Shown piece by piece: positions 22,310-35,219 of a stretch of 64,000 nt of DNA. Each line of letters begins with the position of its first letter. The stretch's first letter is position 1. Below the pieces are notes generated by a model, which worked only from the letters and a program-made list of their open reading frames with translations, was not told where the DNA came from and searched no databases. Source of the DNA: Talinum fruticosum. Lineage: Eukaryota; Streptophyta; Magnoliopsida; Caryophyllales; Talinaceae. Position numbers and translations under genes: made by a program. The stretch covers positions 4,839,501 to 4,903,500 of the forward strand of contig JAITYX010000046.1 of NCBI GenBank assembly GCA_021018815.1, in the 5' to 3' direction.

Positions 22310-25300
22310 AGCAAAACAGATCTTCACTTAGAGGCTTACGGAAAATATCAGCTAATTGAAATTTTGTAGGAACAAACTCAAGTTTAATATCACCTTTCTT
22401 AGAATAGTCTCTCAAAAATGATACCCGACCTCAATATGCTTTGTCTTTGAGTACTAAACTGGATTCGTAGTGATGCTTATTGCACTTGGGTTGTCACACT
22501 TGATTGGAATAGATGTGAATGATGGACCAAGATCCTTCAAGTGTTTCTTGATCTAGAGAATGCGAGCACAGCAAGCTCCAGCTGCAATGTACTCGACTTT
22601 AGCAGATTGATAGAGCAACCGAGTTCCGCTTCTTTAAATGTAAGGAGATGAATGATTGACCCAGAATTTGGCATGCTCCTAATGTGCTCTTTCTATCAAC
22701 CTTGTATCTAGCATAGTCGGCATCCGAGTATCTAGTGAGAGTCGGTTCGAGTCTTTTGAAAACCGTAGACCAAGATTTTGAGTCCGTGCAAGATATATAA
22801 AGATTCTCTTCACCGCAATGAGATGTGATTCCTTATGATTATCTTCAAATCTGGCACAAAGACAGACAATAAAAATAATATCCGGCCTACAAGATGTGAG
22901 ATAAAGTAGAGATCCCATCATACCTCTCTAAAGTTTCTAATCTACGACTTTACCTTTCTCGTCTCGTGTCCAATTTCAAACTCGCTACTCATAGGTGTTG
23001 CTCCATGTTTCACATCTTGTAGCTTGTATTTCTCCAATAACCCCTTGGTGTACTTAGATTGATGGACATAGACGCCATCCTTTTCTTGCTTGATTTGCAT
23101 GCCAAGGAAGAAATTGAGTTCTCCCATCATGCTCATTTGGAACTCTTGTCTCACCAACTCATAAAACTCTTGACATAAAGTTTCACTAGTAGCTCCAAAA
23201 ATAATATCTTCAACATAGTTCTGAATGATAAGAAAATAATTCCCCTTAGTTTTTGTGAAAAAGTTTTGTCAATCCGACCTCTTTTGAAATCATTTTCAAC
23301 CAAGAAACCGCTTAGTCTTTCATACCAAGCTCTAGGAGCTTCTTTAACACCATATAAAGCCTTTTGTAATTTGAAAACATGATTTGAAAATTCATAGTTT
23401 TTAAATCCGAGGGTTGCTCAACATAAACTTCTTCTTAAATAAAACCATTGAGAAATGCACATTTGACATCCATTTGTTTAAGCTTGATGTTCATGTTAGA
23501 TGCAAATGCTAAGAGAATTCTAATTGCCTCAATCCTAGCAACAGGTGCAAACGTTTCCCCACAATCAATTCCCTGTCCTTTGTTATACCCCGAGTAACTA
23601 ATCTACTCTTGTTTCGACTACCAATCTTTCCTCATCAAGTTTGTTCTTGAAAACCCATTTGGTTCCTATTACTCGGGTAGTCGGAAGGTCGTTTGGTTAG
23701 AGTCTAGACTTGGTTTCTTTCAAATTAATTTAGCTCTTCTTGCATGACCTCTACCCATTCAGGTTCAATTAAGGCTTGTAGTACATTTTTAGGTTCGAGT
23801 TAATGATATGAATGCTGAAAAGACAAATAGATTCTGTAGAGAAGAACGAGTTCTTACCCCATTGTTGATATCGAAAGTATGTTCTTAGGTGGGTGACTAG
23901 ATGCATATTTGAAAGCTCTACTTATCCTCCGATTTACTAAGTTTGTTGGTTGAAGAGGCTGATCTTAGTTGGTTATTCTTGCTGAGCTTTTGCATTGGCT
24001 TGTTCTTCAGACATTCTGAGATAGCTCTTGATTTTGTTCATTTTGAGTCACATCATTATGAGTTGCCTCATTCTAAGTTGTCTTAATTCTTCGTTTTTAC
24101 TCTTTTTAAGCTCAACTTCAACAATGTCATCTTCATCTCTATTAAGCTTGAGATCCGAGAAGGTGGATTCACTTATCCTGCCAAAATCAATCTCATCAAA
24201 GACAATGTGGATACTTTCTTCCACTTTGTTAGTCCTTTTACTAAAGTTTCTATAAGCATTATTATGAGATGAGTAACCCGGAAATATACCTTCATCTTCT
24301 CTAGCATCAAACTTAGTCGGATGTTCTTTACCATTGTTATGCACAAAGCATTTACATTCGAATGGTCCGAAATAGAAGATGTTAGGCTTCTTTCCCTTGT
24401 ACAACTCATAGGTTGTCTTCTTCAACATGGGTCTAATGAGGCATCCGTTAAGTGTATAATTTGTTGTGTTGATCGCCTCGACCTAGAAATAGTAAGCTAG
24501 ATCATTTTCAATCATCATGGTTCTTCATATTTCTTCCAGAGTTCTATTCTTTCTCTCTACTACTCCATTCTGTCTAGGAGTTCTTGGTGCAAAGAAGTTG
24601 TGGGAAATGTCATTCTTGTCACGTAAATCTGTAAATTCCGAGTAATCGAGCTCCTTCCATAGTCGGTTCGAATTCTTCTTATTTGAATCTCATACTCCAC
24701 TTGAATTTTCTTACGGATCTCAGTGAACTCTTTGAAGGCTTCATTCCTGTTCCGCGAAAACAGACCCAAGTAAATCTTAAATAATCATCAACGAGTAACT
24801 AGCACATATGATTTACCTCCTAAGCTTTTCACATGAATTTCACCACACAAATCTATATGAACCAATTCAAGCACTTTGTATGTAGACACGGTTTTGAGTT
24901 GTTTGAAAAGATGATCTAACTTGTTTTCCTTTTGTGTATGCTTCACAAATTTTATCTTTCTTAAATACATAGTTAGGCAAACCCCTAACTAATCCATGAG
25001 ATGCAAGCTTCTTGATAGTATGCATGATAATATGACCTAGTCAACGATGCCATGTCCATGAATCATTCAAAGATGCTTTTAAGCAAGATAAATTCTAACT
25101 TGAATATGAAAGAGGAATAGTATAAGTGTTACCTGACCTCATACTTGAGAGCTTTGTCTCTTTGATGACTACATCAAAAATGTAGCGAGTTGGTCCGAGT
25201 GAACCTTAACTCATAGCCTTTGTCACATAGATGAGATATACTAAAGAGATTGTACTTAAGCCCTTTGACAAGGTAGATCTGGATTGATCGAGCTATTTCC

Positions 25301-25455
25301 TTGACCAATCTTGCCAATCCCAACTATCTTGCCTTTGTTGTTATCTCCAAATGTGACTTTTCTTCCCTTTAAGTCTTCTACCTCCGAGAAGAGTCTTGAA
25401 TCTCCGACATATGGTGTAAACAACCATTGTCTAGATACTAGTGACCTTTTTGTTT
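22310..25455 (-). pseudogene. Element I pol (protease, integrase, reverse transcriptase, RNase H)
   Basis: Read from 25455 downward. The protease-like start has YLDNGCLHHMS, where the active-site DSG is changed to DNG. Next comes the integrase with VHIDLCGEI (about 24860), IRRIRTDYG (about 24680) and QNGVVERKN (about 24560), so the D, D and E positions are recognisable. The reverse transcriptase follows, with the VKCAFLNG segment (about 23450) and MMGELNFFLGMQIKQEKDGV (about 23110). Its catalytic YVDD reads YVED (about 23200). RNase H ends near 22310 with a degraded ADIF.KPLSED. Frameshifts and stops are frequent. Such a polyprotein would copy RNA into DNA and integrate it. Confidence 0.85.
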
Positions 25456-27327
25456 TTAAGTCACCTGCAACACAGAAACAAACTAACCCTTATCACTTCC
25501 TCTTCCAAACCCAGTAACTATTTTTACTGTGGTCTTTCTCTCGAGGAAGAGAACTTTTGGGAACCAGATTTGAATAATTTTGGGTTTCGTCCGATTCCGA
25601 GTCTTCCTTTTAGAAAATTGAGTCTGTGTCTCTTTGCTTAAAAATCTTTTCTTTTGTAAATAGGTTGAGAAGGCTTTTCCTGTAAAGCTGGTCCGGGCCT
25701 AGTCCTCTTTTCATGCGAGTGAATAGGACCATGCACAGCCTTCTTAAACTTTACGGTTACGGAATCGATTTTGAAAAGACTTGAATAGGAATTAGATTCC
25801 TCTTCAGCATTATAACCAAGACCTTCTTTTCTAAATGAGACACACTCGGACCCAAGTAAAAGATCAAGGGTTTTTACCTTGAGTAAGTTTTAAAACCAGC
25901 TCTTGAGACTCATTGAGCTTCCTTTTGAGATGTTTATTCTCCGTTACGAGACACTCGGACTCGGTCTCATTATCTTGAGCATTGGTCTCAAGTACTTTAA
26001 TATTTTGACTTAAGTTTTCTAACTCATTTTTCAAAACAAGTACTCTCAGCAGTAAGAGAATCAAGTTGTTTCTTCAAATCGGAAAAGTCAGAATTGGACT
26101 TTTCTTCCAAAGTAAAAACATATCTACTAAGATCGGCTTTGGAAAACTTAGGAAGTACTCAAATTACCTCTTGAAAGCTTGTTTCCTCAGTATTTTAGTT
26201 GTCACTGTCTCGACTCGGATCCAGCTTCCGAGTCCGTGAGTGCCATTAGATACTTTGATCATCCGAGTCATCATCTTCGGATGAGTCATCATCTTCAAAT
26301 GAGTTATCATCTTCACATAAGTCATCATCGCTCCAGGTAGCCACCATAGCCTTTTTCTACTTTCTGTCCTTCTTCTTCTTTGGACAATCCTTGACTATGT
26401 GCTCCTTGTTGCCATAGTCAAAGCAACCTGAGTTCTTAGTTAAAGACAACTTATAAGGAGATGAGAATTTACGTTTCTTGTCCTTTTTGTCTTTCTTGTA
26501 GAACTCCTCCTTTGGCCTCTTTTGTCACTTTTTATACTTCATCATCCTTTCGAAACCTCGAGCAATGAGTGCCACGGGATCCTCTTCGAGTCCGAGGAAC
26601 TCAAACTTTATCGTCCGCTTTCCGAGGCCTTTAGTGCAATGTTCTTTTCGGTGCTAACCTCAGCATCCTCTTCTTCTAGGTGCAGCTCATGAATAAGTAG
26701 TTTCCCAATGAGCTCATTAGGCTTCAGTTGAGAGAGATTATGAGCCTCTTCAATTGCTTGTCACCTTGGGACCCCATCTTCTCTTTGGTAGACTTCTTAG
26801 AATTTTTTTGACCATTTCCTTGTGAGATATCTTTCAACCCCGAGACTTGAGATCTTCGATAATCTCGATAAACCGAGCATACATCCGAGAAATGTTCTCC
26901 TCGGGCTCCATTCTGAACAGCTCATACTTGTGAAGATATTGACTTATCTTCGCCTACTTCATTGGACTAGTTCCTTCATAGGTGTTGACAACTCGTATCC
27001 CACACCTCTTTGGTTGTGTCACATGCCGACACTCTGTTGTACTCTTCCGAGCTGATGGCACACATAAGTGTTCATGGCTTTGAAGTTCTTTCGAACTTCT
27101 CATTCTCTTCAGTTATGTACTATGTCTTCTCTTTGGGCATAGATCTTGCACCTTCCATCTTCATTGGAATAAATTTTCCATTCTTGATGATGTTCCATAC
27201 TTCTTCATCATTATCCAAGTAGAAAGCATTCCATCATCTTCTTTTAGTGTGCAATGTTTGACCCCTTAAACTTGGGTGGTCCGGTGGATGATCTTCCTTC
27301 ATTGAACTCTCCATTATTCTAAGCCAT
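25456..27327 (-). pseudogene. Element I gag
   Basis: The expected ATG is at 27327, but the third codon is a stop (MA then TAG). Downstream are the retrotransposon gag (UBN2-type) segment, the zinc knuckle at about 26384-26425 and a C-terminal Lys/Arg-rich part. In the knuckle the second Cys is Tyr (CFDYGNKEHIVKDC), so metal binding would be impaired. KHLKRKLNESQELVLKLTQG (about 25915) is a coiled-coil-like stretch shared with A and C. Several frameshifts. The distance from primer site to ATG matches A and C. Confidence 0.8.
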
Positions 27328-27367
27328 TTGATCTTTTTACCTTTGGATTGTAACATCCTCTTGAAAC

Positions 27368-27385
27368 GCTAGGCTCCGATACCAA
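27368..27385 (-). promoter_or_regulatory. Primer-binding site of element I
   Basis: Coding strand TTGGTATCGGAGCCTAGC, two bases after the LTR end. This is the TGGTATCAGAGC-type site complementary to initiator Met-tRNA, with one A changed to G. Confidence 0.85.
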
Positions 27386-27386
27386 T

Positions 27387-28777
27387 TGAAGGTTTGCTCT
27401 TAGAGAGGTTAAGTAACCCTAGAGGGGGTGAATAGGGTGATGGAACATTTTTGAAAATATCAAACAATTTTGCACTGATTAGAAAATGAAACCGATTCGA
27501 GTTTAAATTGGACTCGGAAGGTTAAACACTCATGAATATGTGGAAACCCTCTTGGAACAAAAAACCACCGATAGTGCTAATCCAAGCACAAATCAAATCC
27601 ACTAATTGAATCCTCAATTACAAAGGACCAACTCTAACCAAAATTATTCCCTCGGAAAATTCCTTTACAAGTTTTCCTAAACTTAGAAGTTCTACTATCT
27701 CGATAGTACTTTCTGACTGAGTTAACCCTTACAGTCAGGGACAAGCTGAGCTGAGTTAGCCCTTACAGCTCGGTCAAGGGACTTATAAAGAAACTAGAAA
27801 TAGTATGAATGACTACAAGACTTTCTTTACAACTCGGAAAGTAAGAGATTACAGATTAGCAGTTCTAAGTCGAAGATTAAGTAAGAGTAGAATGTGTCAA
27901 GTTCCAGCAATCTTTAAGTCTTGTGAAGTGGCTTCTATTTATAAGCACCAAGGCGAGAATGACCGTTGAGACTTATTCGGACTGATGAACTTCAATAGCT
28001 GTTGTAACGGCTAGTCCGAGTCACGTAGAAAAAGATCCGTTGAGATGTGAACGTTGTGTAGTGATCCTTGGCTCAAAAGATGGTCCAACCCTCTAATGGT
28101 GATTGAAATCAGGGTGAAAACAACCGTTAGACTCAAAGCTACTGATTTTCCAGCTTTTCAAGCAAACAACCACGACACGATGTACGAGTCGTTTCCGAAA
28201 TGGATAATTTCTGTCTGCTGGTGGTTAACGGCTAGAAACTAGATGTTTTTGTATTTTAAAAGTAGATTAGGCTTGTTTAATCAACCTATAAAAGCAAATC
28301 AAAGGGGTATTCAAAGTATAAAAATACTTTGGTCGAAGATTAGGCAAAGATAATAATTAATTCAAAGCAATTAAGCACTTAACTATCTTCGACCTAAAAG
28401 AATGGAATTTTCCGAGTCTAATATTCATTAGGTTCGATTCCATTAAAAGTCAATCCTTAAAATGACCAAGTTAGAATGAATAAGATATCAGAATACATAA
28501 ACTTGATTAAGTAAATAATTCTCAATAAATAGACTGACTGAGAAATTAGAATTAATGTTGTAATTCATTTTTAGTTGAAACATAAAGTCGGTGCTCGGAA
28601 TAAAAGTGTCGGAGAAATTATTTACTCATGCAATTGTTCCGAGTTGTATCCGAGTTGGTCGAAATACAATTGAGAAATGTTATGCTTGATGAATGGTTTC
28701 GAGTAGGTCGAACAGGATGAAAACTTAGATATGAATTTCTATAAATCTCGGAATGAGTTAGAATCAAAACCTAAGAG

Positions 28778-28810
<33 letters not shown>

Positions 28811-28827
28811 TTATACCTGAATCTTCA
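27387..28827 (-). mobile_element. Element I right (5') LTR
   Basis: Plus-strand start TGAAGGTTTGCTCTTAG, end GAATCTTCA. The minus-strand TATA box is TATTTATA at 27936-27943. A GA microsatellite at about 28771-28810 lies near the outer end; the left LTR has only a short GAGAAATAAAGAG there. Confidence 0.88.
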
Positions 28828-29125
28828 CTAGGTGTAGCTCATAATTTAGTAATTTCCCAATGAGCTCATCCGGCTTCAATTAAGAGAGATCTTGAGCTTC
28901 CTTGATTGTTGTCGCCTTGGGACCCATCTTCTCTTGGGTAGACTCCTTAGATATTCTTTAACAACTTCTTCATGGGAGATCTTTCTTCCAAGAGACTTGA
29001 GATTGTTGACAATCTTGGTGAAGCAAATGTACATCCGAGTGATGTTGTCTTCAAGCTCTATTTTGCACATCTCGTACTTGTGAAGTAACCGACTTATCTT
29101 TGCTTACTTTACTTGATGGGTTCCT
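28828..29125 (-). pseudogene. Element B gag, middle part
   Basis: Begins with the CTAGG duplication copy and runs straight on from 15318. MCKIELEDNITRMYICFTKI, then NNLKSLGRKISHEEVVKEYL and RSLPK match the gag core of A and C. It is broken by a frameshift near the RSLPK segment. The TTCCT at 29121-29125 marks the insertion site of element A. Confidence 0.85.
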
Positions 29126-29954
29126 TGAAGACTCAGACTTTCATGTACTCATTTCTGAGTTCCATCAAGGAATCAGGTATAAGACTTTATCTCTTATAAG
29201 GTTTTGACTTCAAGACATTCCATACATCTTAGAAACTTTTCCGAGTGACATAACAATTCTTCCGAGTGTTATAGTATCTATTATGTCTGTTTTCGCCGAC
29301 TCGATTGACTCGGAAAGTATAATTCTATATGCTACTTCTCACTCGGTTCCGAGTCACCCAACACTCAGATATATCGCATGATTCAAACAATATCTTTTCG
29401 CGGAATAAACTCAGGTCCGACTTCGTGATTCGAAATTACTTTTTCCAAGTCGAGCATATTTTAGTTTGAATTTTGTTTAGTCTAGATCAAGTCTATTTAC
29501 TCTAATATTCTTTATCTAACTTGATTGGCTTCTAGACCGACTAAGATGGAATTTGAGTTTCATGGATATTAGACTCGGAAAATTCCTTTTCTTTTCCGAC
29601 TCGGATAATTAGTCACTTAATTATAATATTATCCGTGTCTAATCTTAGATCAAAGTATTTTATACTTTGAGAACCAAATTGATTTGCTTTTGTAGGTTAT
29701 TCAAACGAGGCTATCCTAAATTTGAATTACAAAAGTAACCGGCTTCAAAACGTCAAATCACCAAGCAAACAAGGCTTTTTCCACCTCTAACCTAGCCCCG
29801 GACACTATGTCGGGGTTGTCCGTTTCCAAAGCTGGAAATCTGCAACACCAAGCTCAACGGTGGTTTCCACCTTATTTTTCAAGACCCCACCAGTGGTTTT
29901 GGGACTTCCAAAGGAGTCAAGAACCATTGCTCAACGTTCATATCTCAACGGATA

Positions 29955-29975
29955 TTTTCCGAGTGACTCGGAAAA
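29955..29975. promoter_or_regulatory. Perfect 21-bp palindrome in the LTR promoter region
   Basis: TTTTCCGAGT, a central G, then ACTCGGAAAA. It lies about 70 bp upstream of the TATA box. The 3' LTR copy (42219-42239) has one change. CG-rich palindromes upstream of the TATA box are a known feature of Sirevirus LTRs and may bind a dimeric factor. Confidence 0.75.
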
Positions 29976-30043
29976 TCCTTTACAACGATAACAAAGGACT
30001 TCCAGTCGGAAGATGGACACAATGGCTAAGCTGCTTGGTCATC

Positions 30044-30051
30044 TATAAATA
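30044..30051 (+). promoter_or_regulatory. Element A LTR TATA box
   Basis: TATAAATA in GGTCATCTATAAATAGAAGC. The same context is at 42308-42315 (A 3' LTR), 51612-51619 (C), 53019-53026 (F) and 61462-61469 (C 3' LTR). Confidence 0.8.
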
Positions 30052-30700
30052 GAAGCCAACTTTCAAGACTTGAAGATTGCCGAATCTATTGTTAATATAC
30101 GTACTTGATTAAAAGTCATTGTATTCATTCTCAATCTTCTACGTACAACTCCAACTCTATATTTCAGAACTTTCGAGTTGTAAGGTGTTGTTCTCAATTA
30201 CAAACAATTTTTTCTTACTCTCTAAGTAAGGTCCCTTGATTGAGCTATAAGGGTTAACTCGGCTCGGTTGTCCCCGATCTGTAAGGGCTATCTCGGTCAT
30301 GAAGTACTAGATCGAGATAAGGGAATTTCTAAGTCTAGGAAAACTTGTAACGGGTTGTCTAAGGAAGCAACTCGAGTCAAGTCAGTCTATCGTATTTTGT
30401 GGACTTGAAATAGTGGATTTGACTTCGTGCTTGGATTAGCACGGTCCGTGGTTTTCTGCCCCAGGAGGGTTTCCACGTACTTTCGTGTTATTAATTTTCT
30501 TAATGCACTCTAGACTCGGACAGTTTCGTTTAATCTATTTCTTCACTCTTCACTTGAATTTTGAGTTAGTGCTTTTCCGAGCTCATCCACGACTCTTGCT
30601 CACCTCAGATTCACATATATATTAAATTTCAAGAAAATTTCACCATCACCTTATTCACCCCCTCTAGGGTGACTTAGCCTCTCCCTGAGCAAACCTTCAA

Positions 30701-30717
30701 TTAGTATCGAGCCTAGC
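30701..30717 (+). promoter_or_regulatory. Primer-binding site of element A
   Basis: TTAGTATCGAGCCTAGC, a variant of the initiator Met-tRNA type site. Element C (53798-53814) has the identical variant, unlike the fuller site of element I. Confidence 0.75.
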
Positions 30718-30759
30718 CTTTCGTAAAAGGATCTAACCATCCAAAGGTCTAAAGATCAA

Positions 30760-32314
30760 ATGGCTCGGAACAACGGTGAGTTCGATGAAGGAAGATCTTC
30801 CAGCAGACCACCAAAGTTCAAAGGATCCAACTTCGTGCACTCTGGAAAAACTCATGGAATGTTTCCTCCTGAATCATGATGAAGATGTCCGGAACATCAT
30901 ACAAGAAGGAAACTACCTTCCCATGAAGACAGAAGAAACAAGAATTGTACCCAAAACAAAGGCTGAATTCACAACCGATGAAGCTGAAAAGTTCAGAAAG
31001 AACTTCAAGGCAATGAACATTCCTATGTGCACCATCAGCTCGGAAGAATACAACCGAGTGTCTACCTATGATACAGCCAAAGAAGTGTGGGACACCCTGG
31101 TCAACACTTATGAAGGTACAAGCCGAGTCGAACAAGCGAAGATAAGCCAATATCTTCATAAATATGAGCTATTCAAGATGGAGCGGATGAAAACATCACT
31201 CGGATGTTCATTCAATTTACAGAGATTACCAACAATCTCAAATCTCTGGGTAAAAAGATCTCACACGAGGAAATGTTCGGAAAGATACTTAGAAGCCTAC
31301 CCAAGAAAAGATGGGGTCCCAAGGTGACAGCTATCGAAGAGGCTCGAAGTTGTCTCTACTAAAGCTAGACAAACTCATTGGGAAGCTTCTCACCCATGAG
31401 ATCCACCTGGAAGAGGAGGACGCAGAGTCAGCACCAAGAAGAGCATTGCAGCTGAAAGCCTCGTAAACCAGAGAAGCGGATCCGAGTTTATCCGACTCGA
31501 AGAGGATCCCATGGCACTTATTGCTAGAGGCTTCAAGAGAATGACGAAGCACAAGAGATGGGATAAGAAGCCAAAAGAAGAGTTCTATAAGAAAGACAAG
31601 AAGGATAGAAAAGGTAAATATTCTTCTCCTTCAAAGTTATATTTGACTAAGAACTCGGGTGTTTTGAATGTTGTAGCAAGGAACACATAGTCAAAGACTA
31701 TCGAAAGAGAAAACGGGACAGAAAGAAGAAAAAGGCTATGATGGCCACATGGAGTGACGAGGACTTATCAAAAGATGATGAGAACTCGGATGAGTCAAAG
31801 TGTATGATGGCACTTTCGACTCGGAAGCGGAAACGAGTCGATTCGGATCGGTCGGACAATGAGGAAGCTAATCCTCAAGAGGTAATTGAGCACTTTCTCA
31901 AATTCTCCAAAGCTGATTTAGCTAAGTATATTTTCGCTTTGGAAGAAAAGTCCAATTCGATTCCTCTCACTTTAAAGAACAACTTGAGTCAATTTCCTTT
32001 GAGAGCATTTCTTTAAAAAATGAGTTGGAAAAACCGAGACTCACACTCGGAGAACTCAAGACTAATGCTCAAATCAATGAGACCGAGTCCGAGTTACTCG
32101 TAAAAGAAAATGAGCAGACTAAAGCAAAAGCTCAATGAGTCTCAAGATCTTGTTTTAAAGTTTACTTAAGGTCGGAAAAGCCTTGACATGCTCTTGGGAT
32201 CTCAATGTGTCTCCTTCATAAAGGAAGGTCTTGGTTTTAACAAAGAGGAGGAATCCAATTCCTACTCGGAGCTTTTCAAAAGGATTCCAGAACTATAAAG
32301 TTCAGGAAAGCCGA
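30760..32314 (+). pseudogene. Element A gag, upstream part
   Basis: The ATG at 30760 opens MARNNGEFDEGRSSS; a frameshift follows within about 30 codons. The UBN2-type gag core is clear: KNFKAMNIPMCTISSEEYNR, then DTAKEVWDTLVNTYEG and QAKISQYLHKYELFKME (about 31000-31180). The next conserved piece is in another frame. The RWDKKPKEEFYKKDKKDRKG stretch is basic. The zinc knuckle near 31650-31710 is destroyed by a one-base loss. The acidic SDEDLSKDDEN and FLKFSKADLAKYIFALEE segments follow. Insert G splits the gene at 32315; it resumes at 35220. Gag would form the particle and bind RNA. Confidence 0.85.
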
Positions 32315-35219
32315 TGTGAGACCCCGAAATTTCAGGTGTTTGCTTGCTAGTGAATTAGAATTTTTTCGAGTCGGAATTAAAAACCCGAGAAGCGAAACCG
32401 AGCATGGGTTAGCTTATTAGGCCTATTGAAATTGAAGTTGGGCCCCAAATTGTCAAGCCCAAAGCAGAAAAATCAAAAGAAAAAGGAAATGAGAATGGCG
32501 ATGGCTAGCATTTGAGGAGGAGGAGCCGTCAAAGGTTAAGTAAGGAAAGGCATTGGGGTCCAATTGGAATAAGGCGACAAGCCCACTATGTGTAATAAGG
32601 AAATTAGGAGAGAGAATGGGATTGAGACCTTAGAAGGAAAGAAGTAGAACGAGAAACGAAGTAGGGAAAGAAAAGAACAAGAAAGGAGAAACAGGGAAAG
32701 CGAGAGAGGGAAAGGGCGCGAGAGGCCGGTGGCCGGTGGCCGCTCGAACGGCAAGGCGCCGCTGCCGGTGGGCAAGGGAGAGGTCGGGCTTGGGAGGCTG
32801 AGCAGAGCAAAAGAAGAAAGGGGAACGAAAGAAGCGAGAGATAGAGGAACGGGAAAGCGAGAGGGAGCAGAACGCACGGAGAGAGAGGAAGAGCGAGCGA
32901 GAGCAGGAGCGGGAGGAATGCCGAAACCGAGCAACAGTAATCGGCGGGCTCGCCCGAGGACAGAGCGGCGGATGAAGGAGAAAGGAAAGAGAAGTAGAGG
33001 GCGAAAGAAGGAGAGTCGAAGCAGAGGAATCGAGGGCAATAGAGCAACGAGGGCAGCGAAAGGAGGAAGAAGAGGAAGCAAAACCCAATTCGAAACTAAT
33101 CCGAAAACCTTCCAAAACTAAATTCTTAGAACCTCTAAGAATCTAAGGTGAGTAATTCGAATTCATCCTCAAGAATTAAAATGAATTAGGTGGCTTGAAC
33201 TCAAAATTGATCCATGAAATTGGAAACCCTAAGTTAATTGAAAGAGTTAGAGGCTTAAATTGAAGAAACTAGAAACTCATGAATTGAAAAGCATGTTGCG
33301 ATTTATGCCGTAGTTTATGAATTTAATGATATTTGAGCATTGTTGAGCATGATTATGGAGCTGTGTGATTGAGAATTTAGTGAAGTTAACTTGAACAGAA
33401 TTATTGAGAAAAATTAGGGAATTGAATTTCATGATTCATATGCAGATTTCTATGAATTAAGCATGTTGTCCGAATTTTTGTGAATTTATGTGTAGCCCAA
33501 ATTTCCTGTAATTTTTACTGCAGCTTCGTGGCAATTTATGGAAATTTCTTGTAAAATTTGGTATGCATTGGATGAGTAGATTAGGAGATATGCAATTTTA
33601 AGTGAAAATGTGCTGTTTTTGGCTAAATCGAAACTAAGTGAGTAACTGAATTAAGAACTGAGATTTAAGAAGCTATGTGGCTATATTAAAAGATATATAT
33701 TGATTAAGGAAAGTTATAGAACCATTAACCACTTATACGCGATAATACGCGATCATGAAAACGATAAGTTCGTTGATTAGAAATCCTAGTTGGCATGTTT
33801 ATGTGATGATGGGTTTATCTCCAACTATATGAATTATAAGTGAAATAAGCATGCCTATATGAGTTGAATTGATTATACTTGAGTTGGAACATGCTTATGT
33901 GAATTGCTTGTTTTGAAGAAGTTACGTATGAATGTGTTAAGCATGAATTATATGAATTAAGTATATCTTATGTATAAGTAATAAGAAGATAATAAGAAGA
34001 TAAGAAACATAAAGAACTAAAGGGAGAAAGGATTGTGTTATTGATCTAAGACCCCACGAATTAAAGAACCCTCTCGAAGCTATGGCCATAGAAGTGTCTG
34101 TCAACCCGAAGCCACGAATTGAATTGCTTCTAAGAATTATTGACGATATGCGTCCTTCGAGGATGGGAGGCCGCCTCGAGGCCACGAATTGTTTTACCTC
34201 GAGGCCACGAATTGTATGCCTCCGTGAACCGAGCCCACGAATTGTTTTGGCTCCAAGAACTAGGTCTTTAGAGCAGAACATAAATCTTCTTTCCATTCGA
34301 AACTAAGAAGACTTAAAAGAACTATGATATGAAGAAACGAATGATCGTGTATAAAGAACAAGAAAGAAAGAATCAATGATTTATGAATGCACGATTGAAC
34401 TCAAGAAGAAGAATAAGAAGAAGAACGAATCCTGATTTCATAAGAAATGTGTACGATAAGAACTAAGATATGATTTATGTGATGAATGATTTGCATGACA
34501 AATGATTCTATGACTTACTTGCGTAGAAAGACGAACGAAGCATGTTTAATTGAATTCATGAGCAATTGATGTCATTATGTTTCTCGGCAAGTTGGTAAGT
34601 CTAGAATCTCACATGTCTTAAGCTTATTTGATCCGAATCGCATGTTATGAATGAATTGTGAACTTACGTATGTTTGTCAATGAATTAATGTGCAAAGTGA
34701 AACCAGGATTGGGTTTGGGTTATTCATCGGGCTAGTGAGCTCATGACATCACCAACATTTCGGTACTGAAGTTAAGACCGCCAGGAGTTGCCTTTGGCTA
34801 TTGGAAATAGCAGACGAATAGGAGATGCCGGACTTACCGCATGTTTTTCCGCCTTTTGTTTATAAAGATGTTGTCAAGACTGTTGTATGTGAACTTAAGT
34901 TTGATTATGAATGTAAAATCCCTATGTGAATACTCCGAGCGTGTGGCTCGTTGAGTCTATGTTGTGTTACTCCAAGCGTGTGGCTCGTTGAGTTGAAGAT
35001 TGTGTTTCGTGCGGGGTTAGGGCTTTAAGCTTATGGGTTTAGCCAGCTTACTGAGGAAACTCTACCGAAATTTCCGGAAAGACCTTCGAAAACCTAGAAT
35101 TACGCTTCGCCAATCCAAGAAAGGGTTATTAACCCCAAGTTGAGATCTTAAGCAGCCTTAGGGGTTTCTCTCGGGAACCCGGCATGTAATACTCCTAGGG
35201 TGGGTCTAGGGGTGTTACA
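32315..35219 (+). mobile_element. Solo LTR-like insert G (2.9 kb, gypsy chromovirus type)
   Basis: Starts TGTGAGACCCCGAAATTTC and ends GGGGTGTTACA. The flanks GCCGA and GTGAG are imperfect but fit a 5-bp duplication with later changes. It is nearly identical over long stretches to G' at 19144-22036, in the opposite orientation. Five CACGAATT motifs lie at about 34053-34245. A GA-rich block (about 32600-33080) yields long low-complexity frames on both strands that are not credible genes. No gag, pol or second LTR is inside. Probably a solo LTR of a Tekay/Del-like element. Confidence 0.72.

Larger units (their letters stand above)
15319..28827 (-). mobile_element. Ty1/copia element I, Sirevirus-like, full-length structure
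   Basis: Two LTRs (15319-16681 and 27387-28827) flank gag, pol and a third ORF on the minus strand. The primer site is at 27368-27385 and a polypurine tract at about 16683-16696. The 5-bp duplication CTAGG lies at 15314-15318 and 28828-28832. A 2.9-kb solo LTR-like insert (19144-22036) lies between the third ORF and pol. Without it the element is about 10.6 kb. It sits inside the gag of element B. Confidence 0.9.
29126..30699 (+). mobile_element. Element A 5' LTR
   Basis: TGAAGACTCAGAC to GCAAACCTTCA, 1574 bp. Compared with the 3' LTR (1567 bp) it shows many scattered differences, often at CG sites, so the insertion is not recent. Confidence 0.92.

Noticed and set aside
28771..28815. GA microsatellite as a regulatory GAGA element
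   Set aside because: It is a simple repeat expanded in one LTR of element I only; the partner LTR lacks it.
32536..33121. Several overlapping open frames of 130-181 codons inside G
   Set aside because: Same GA-rich low-complexity block as above. Open frames on both strands reflect base composition, not genes.
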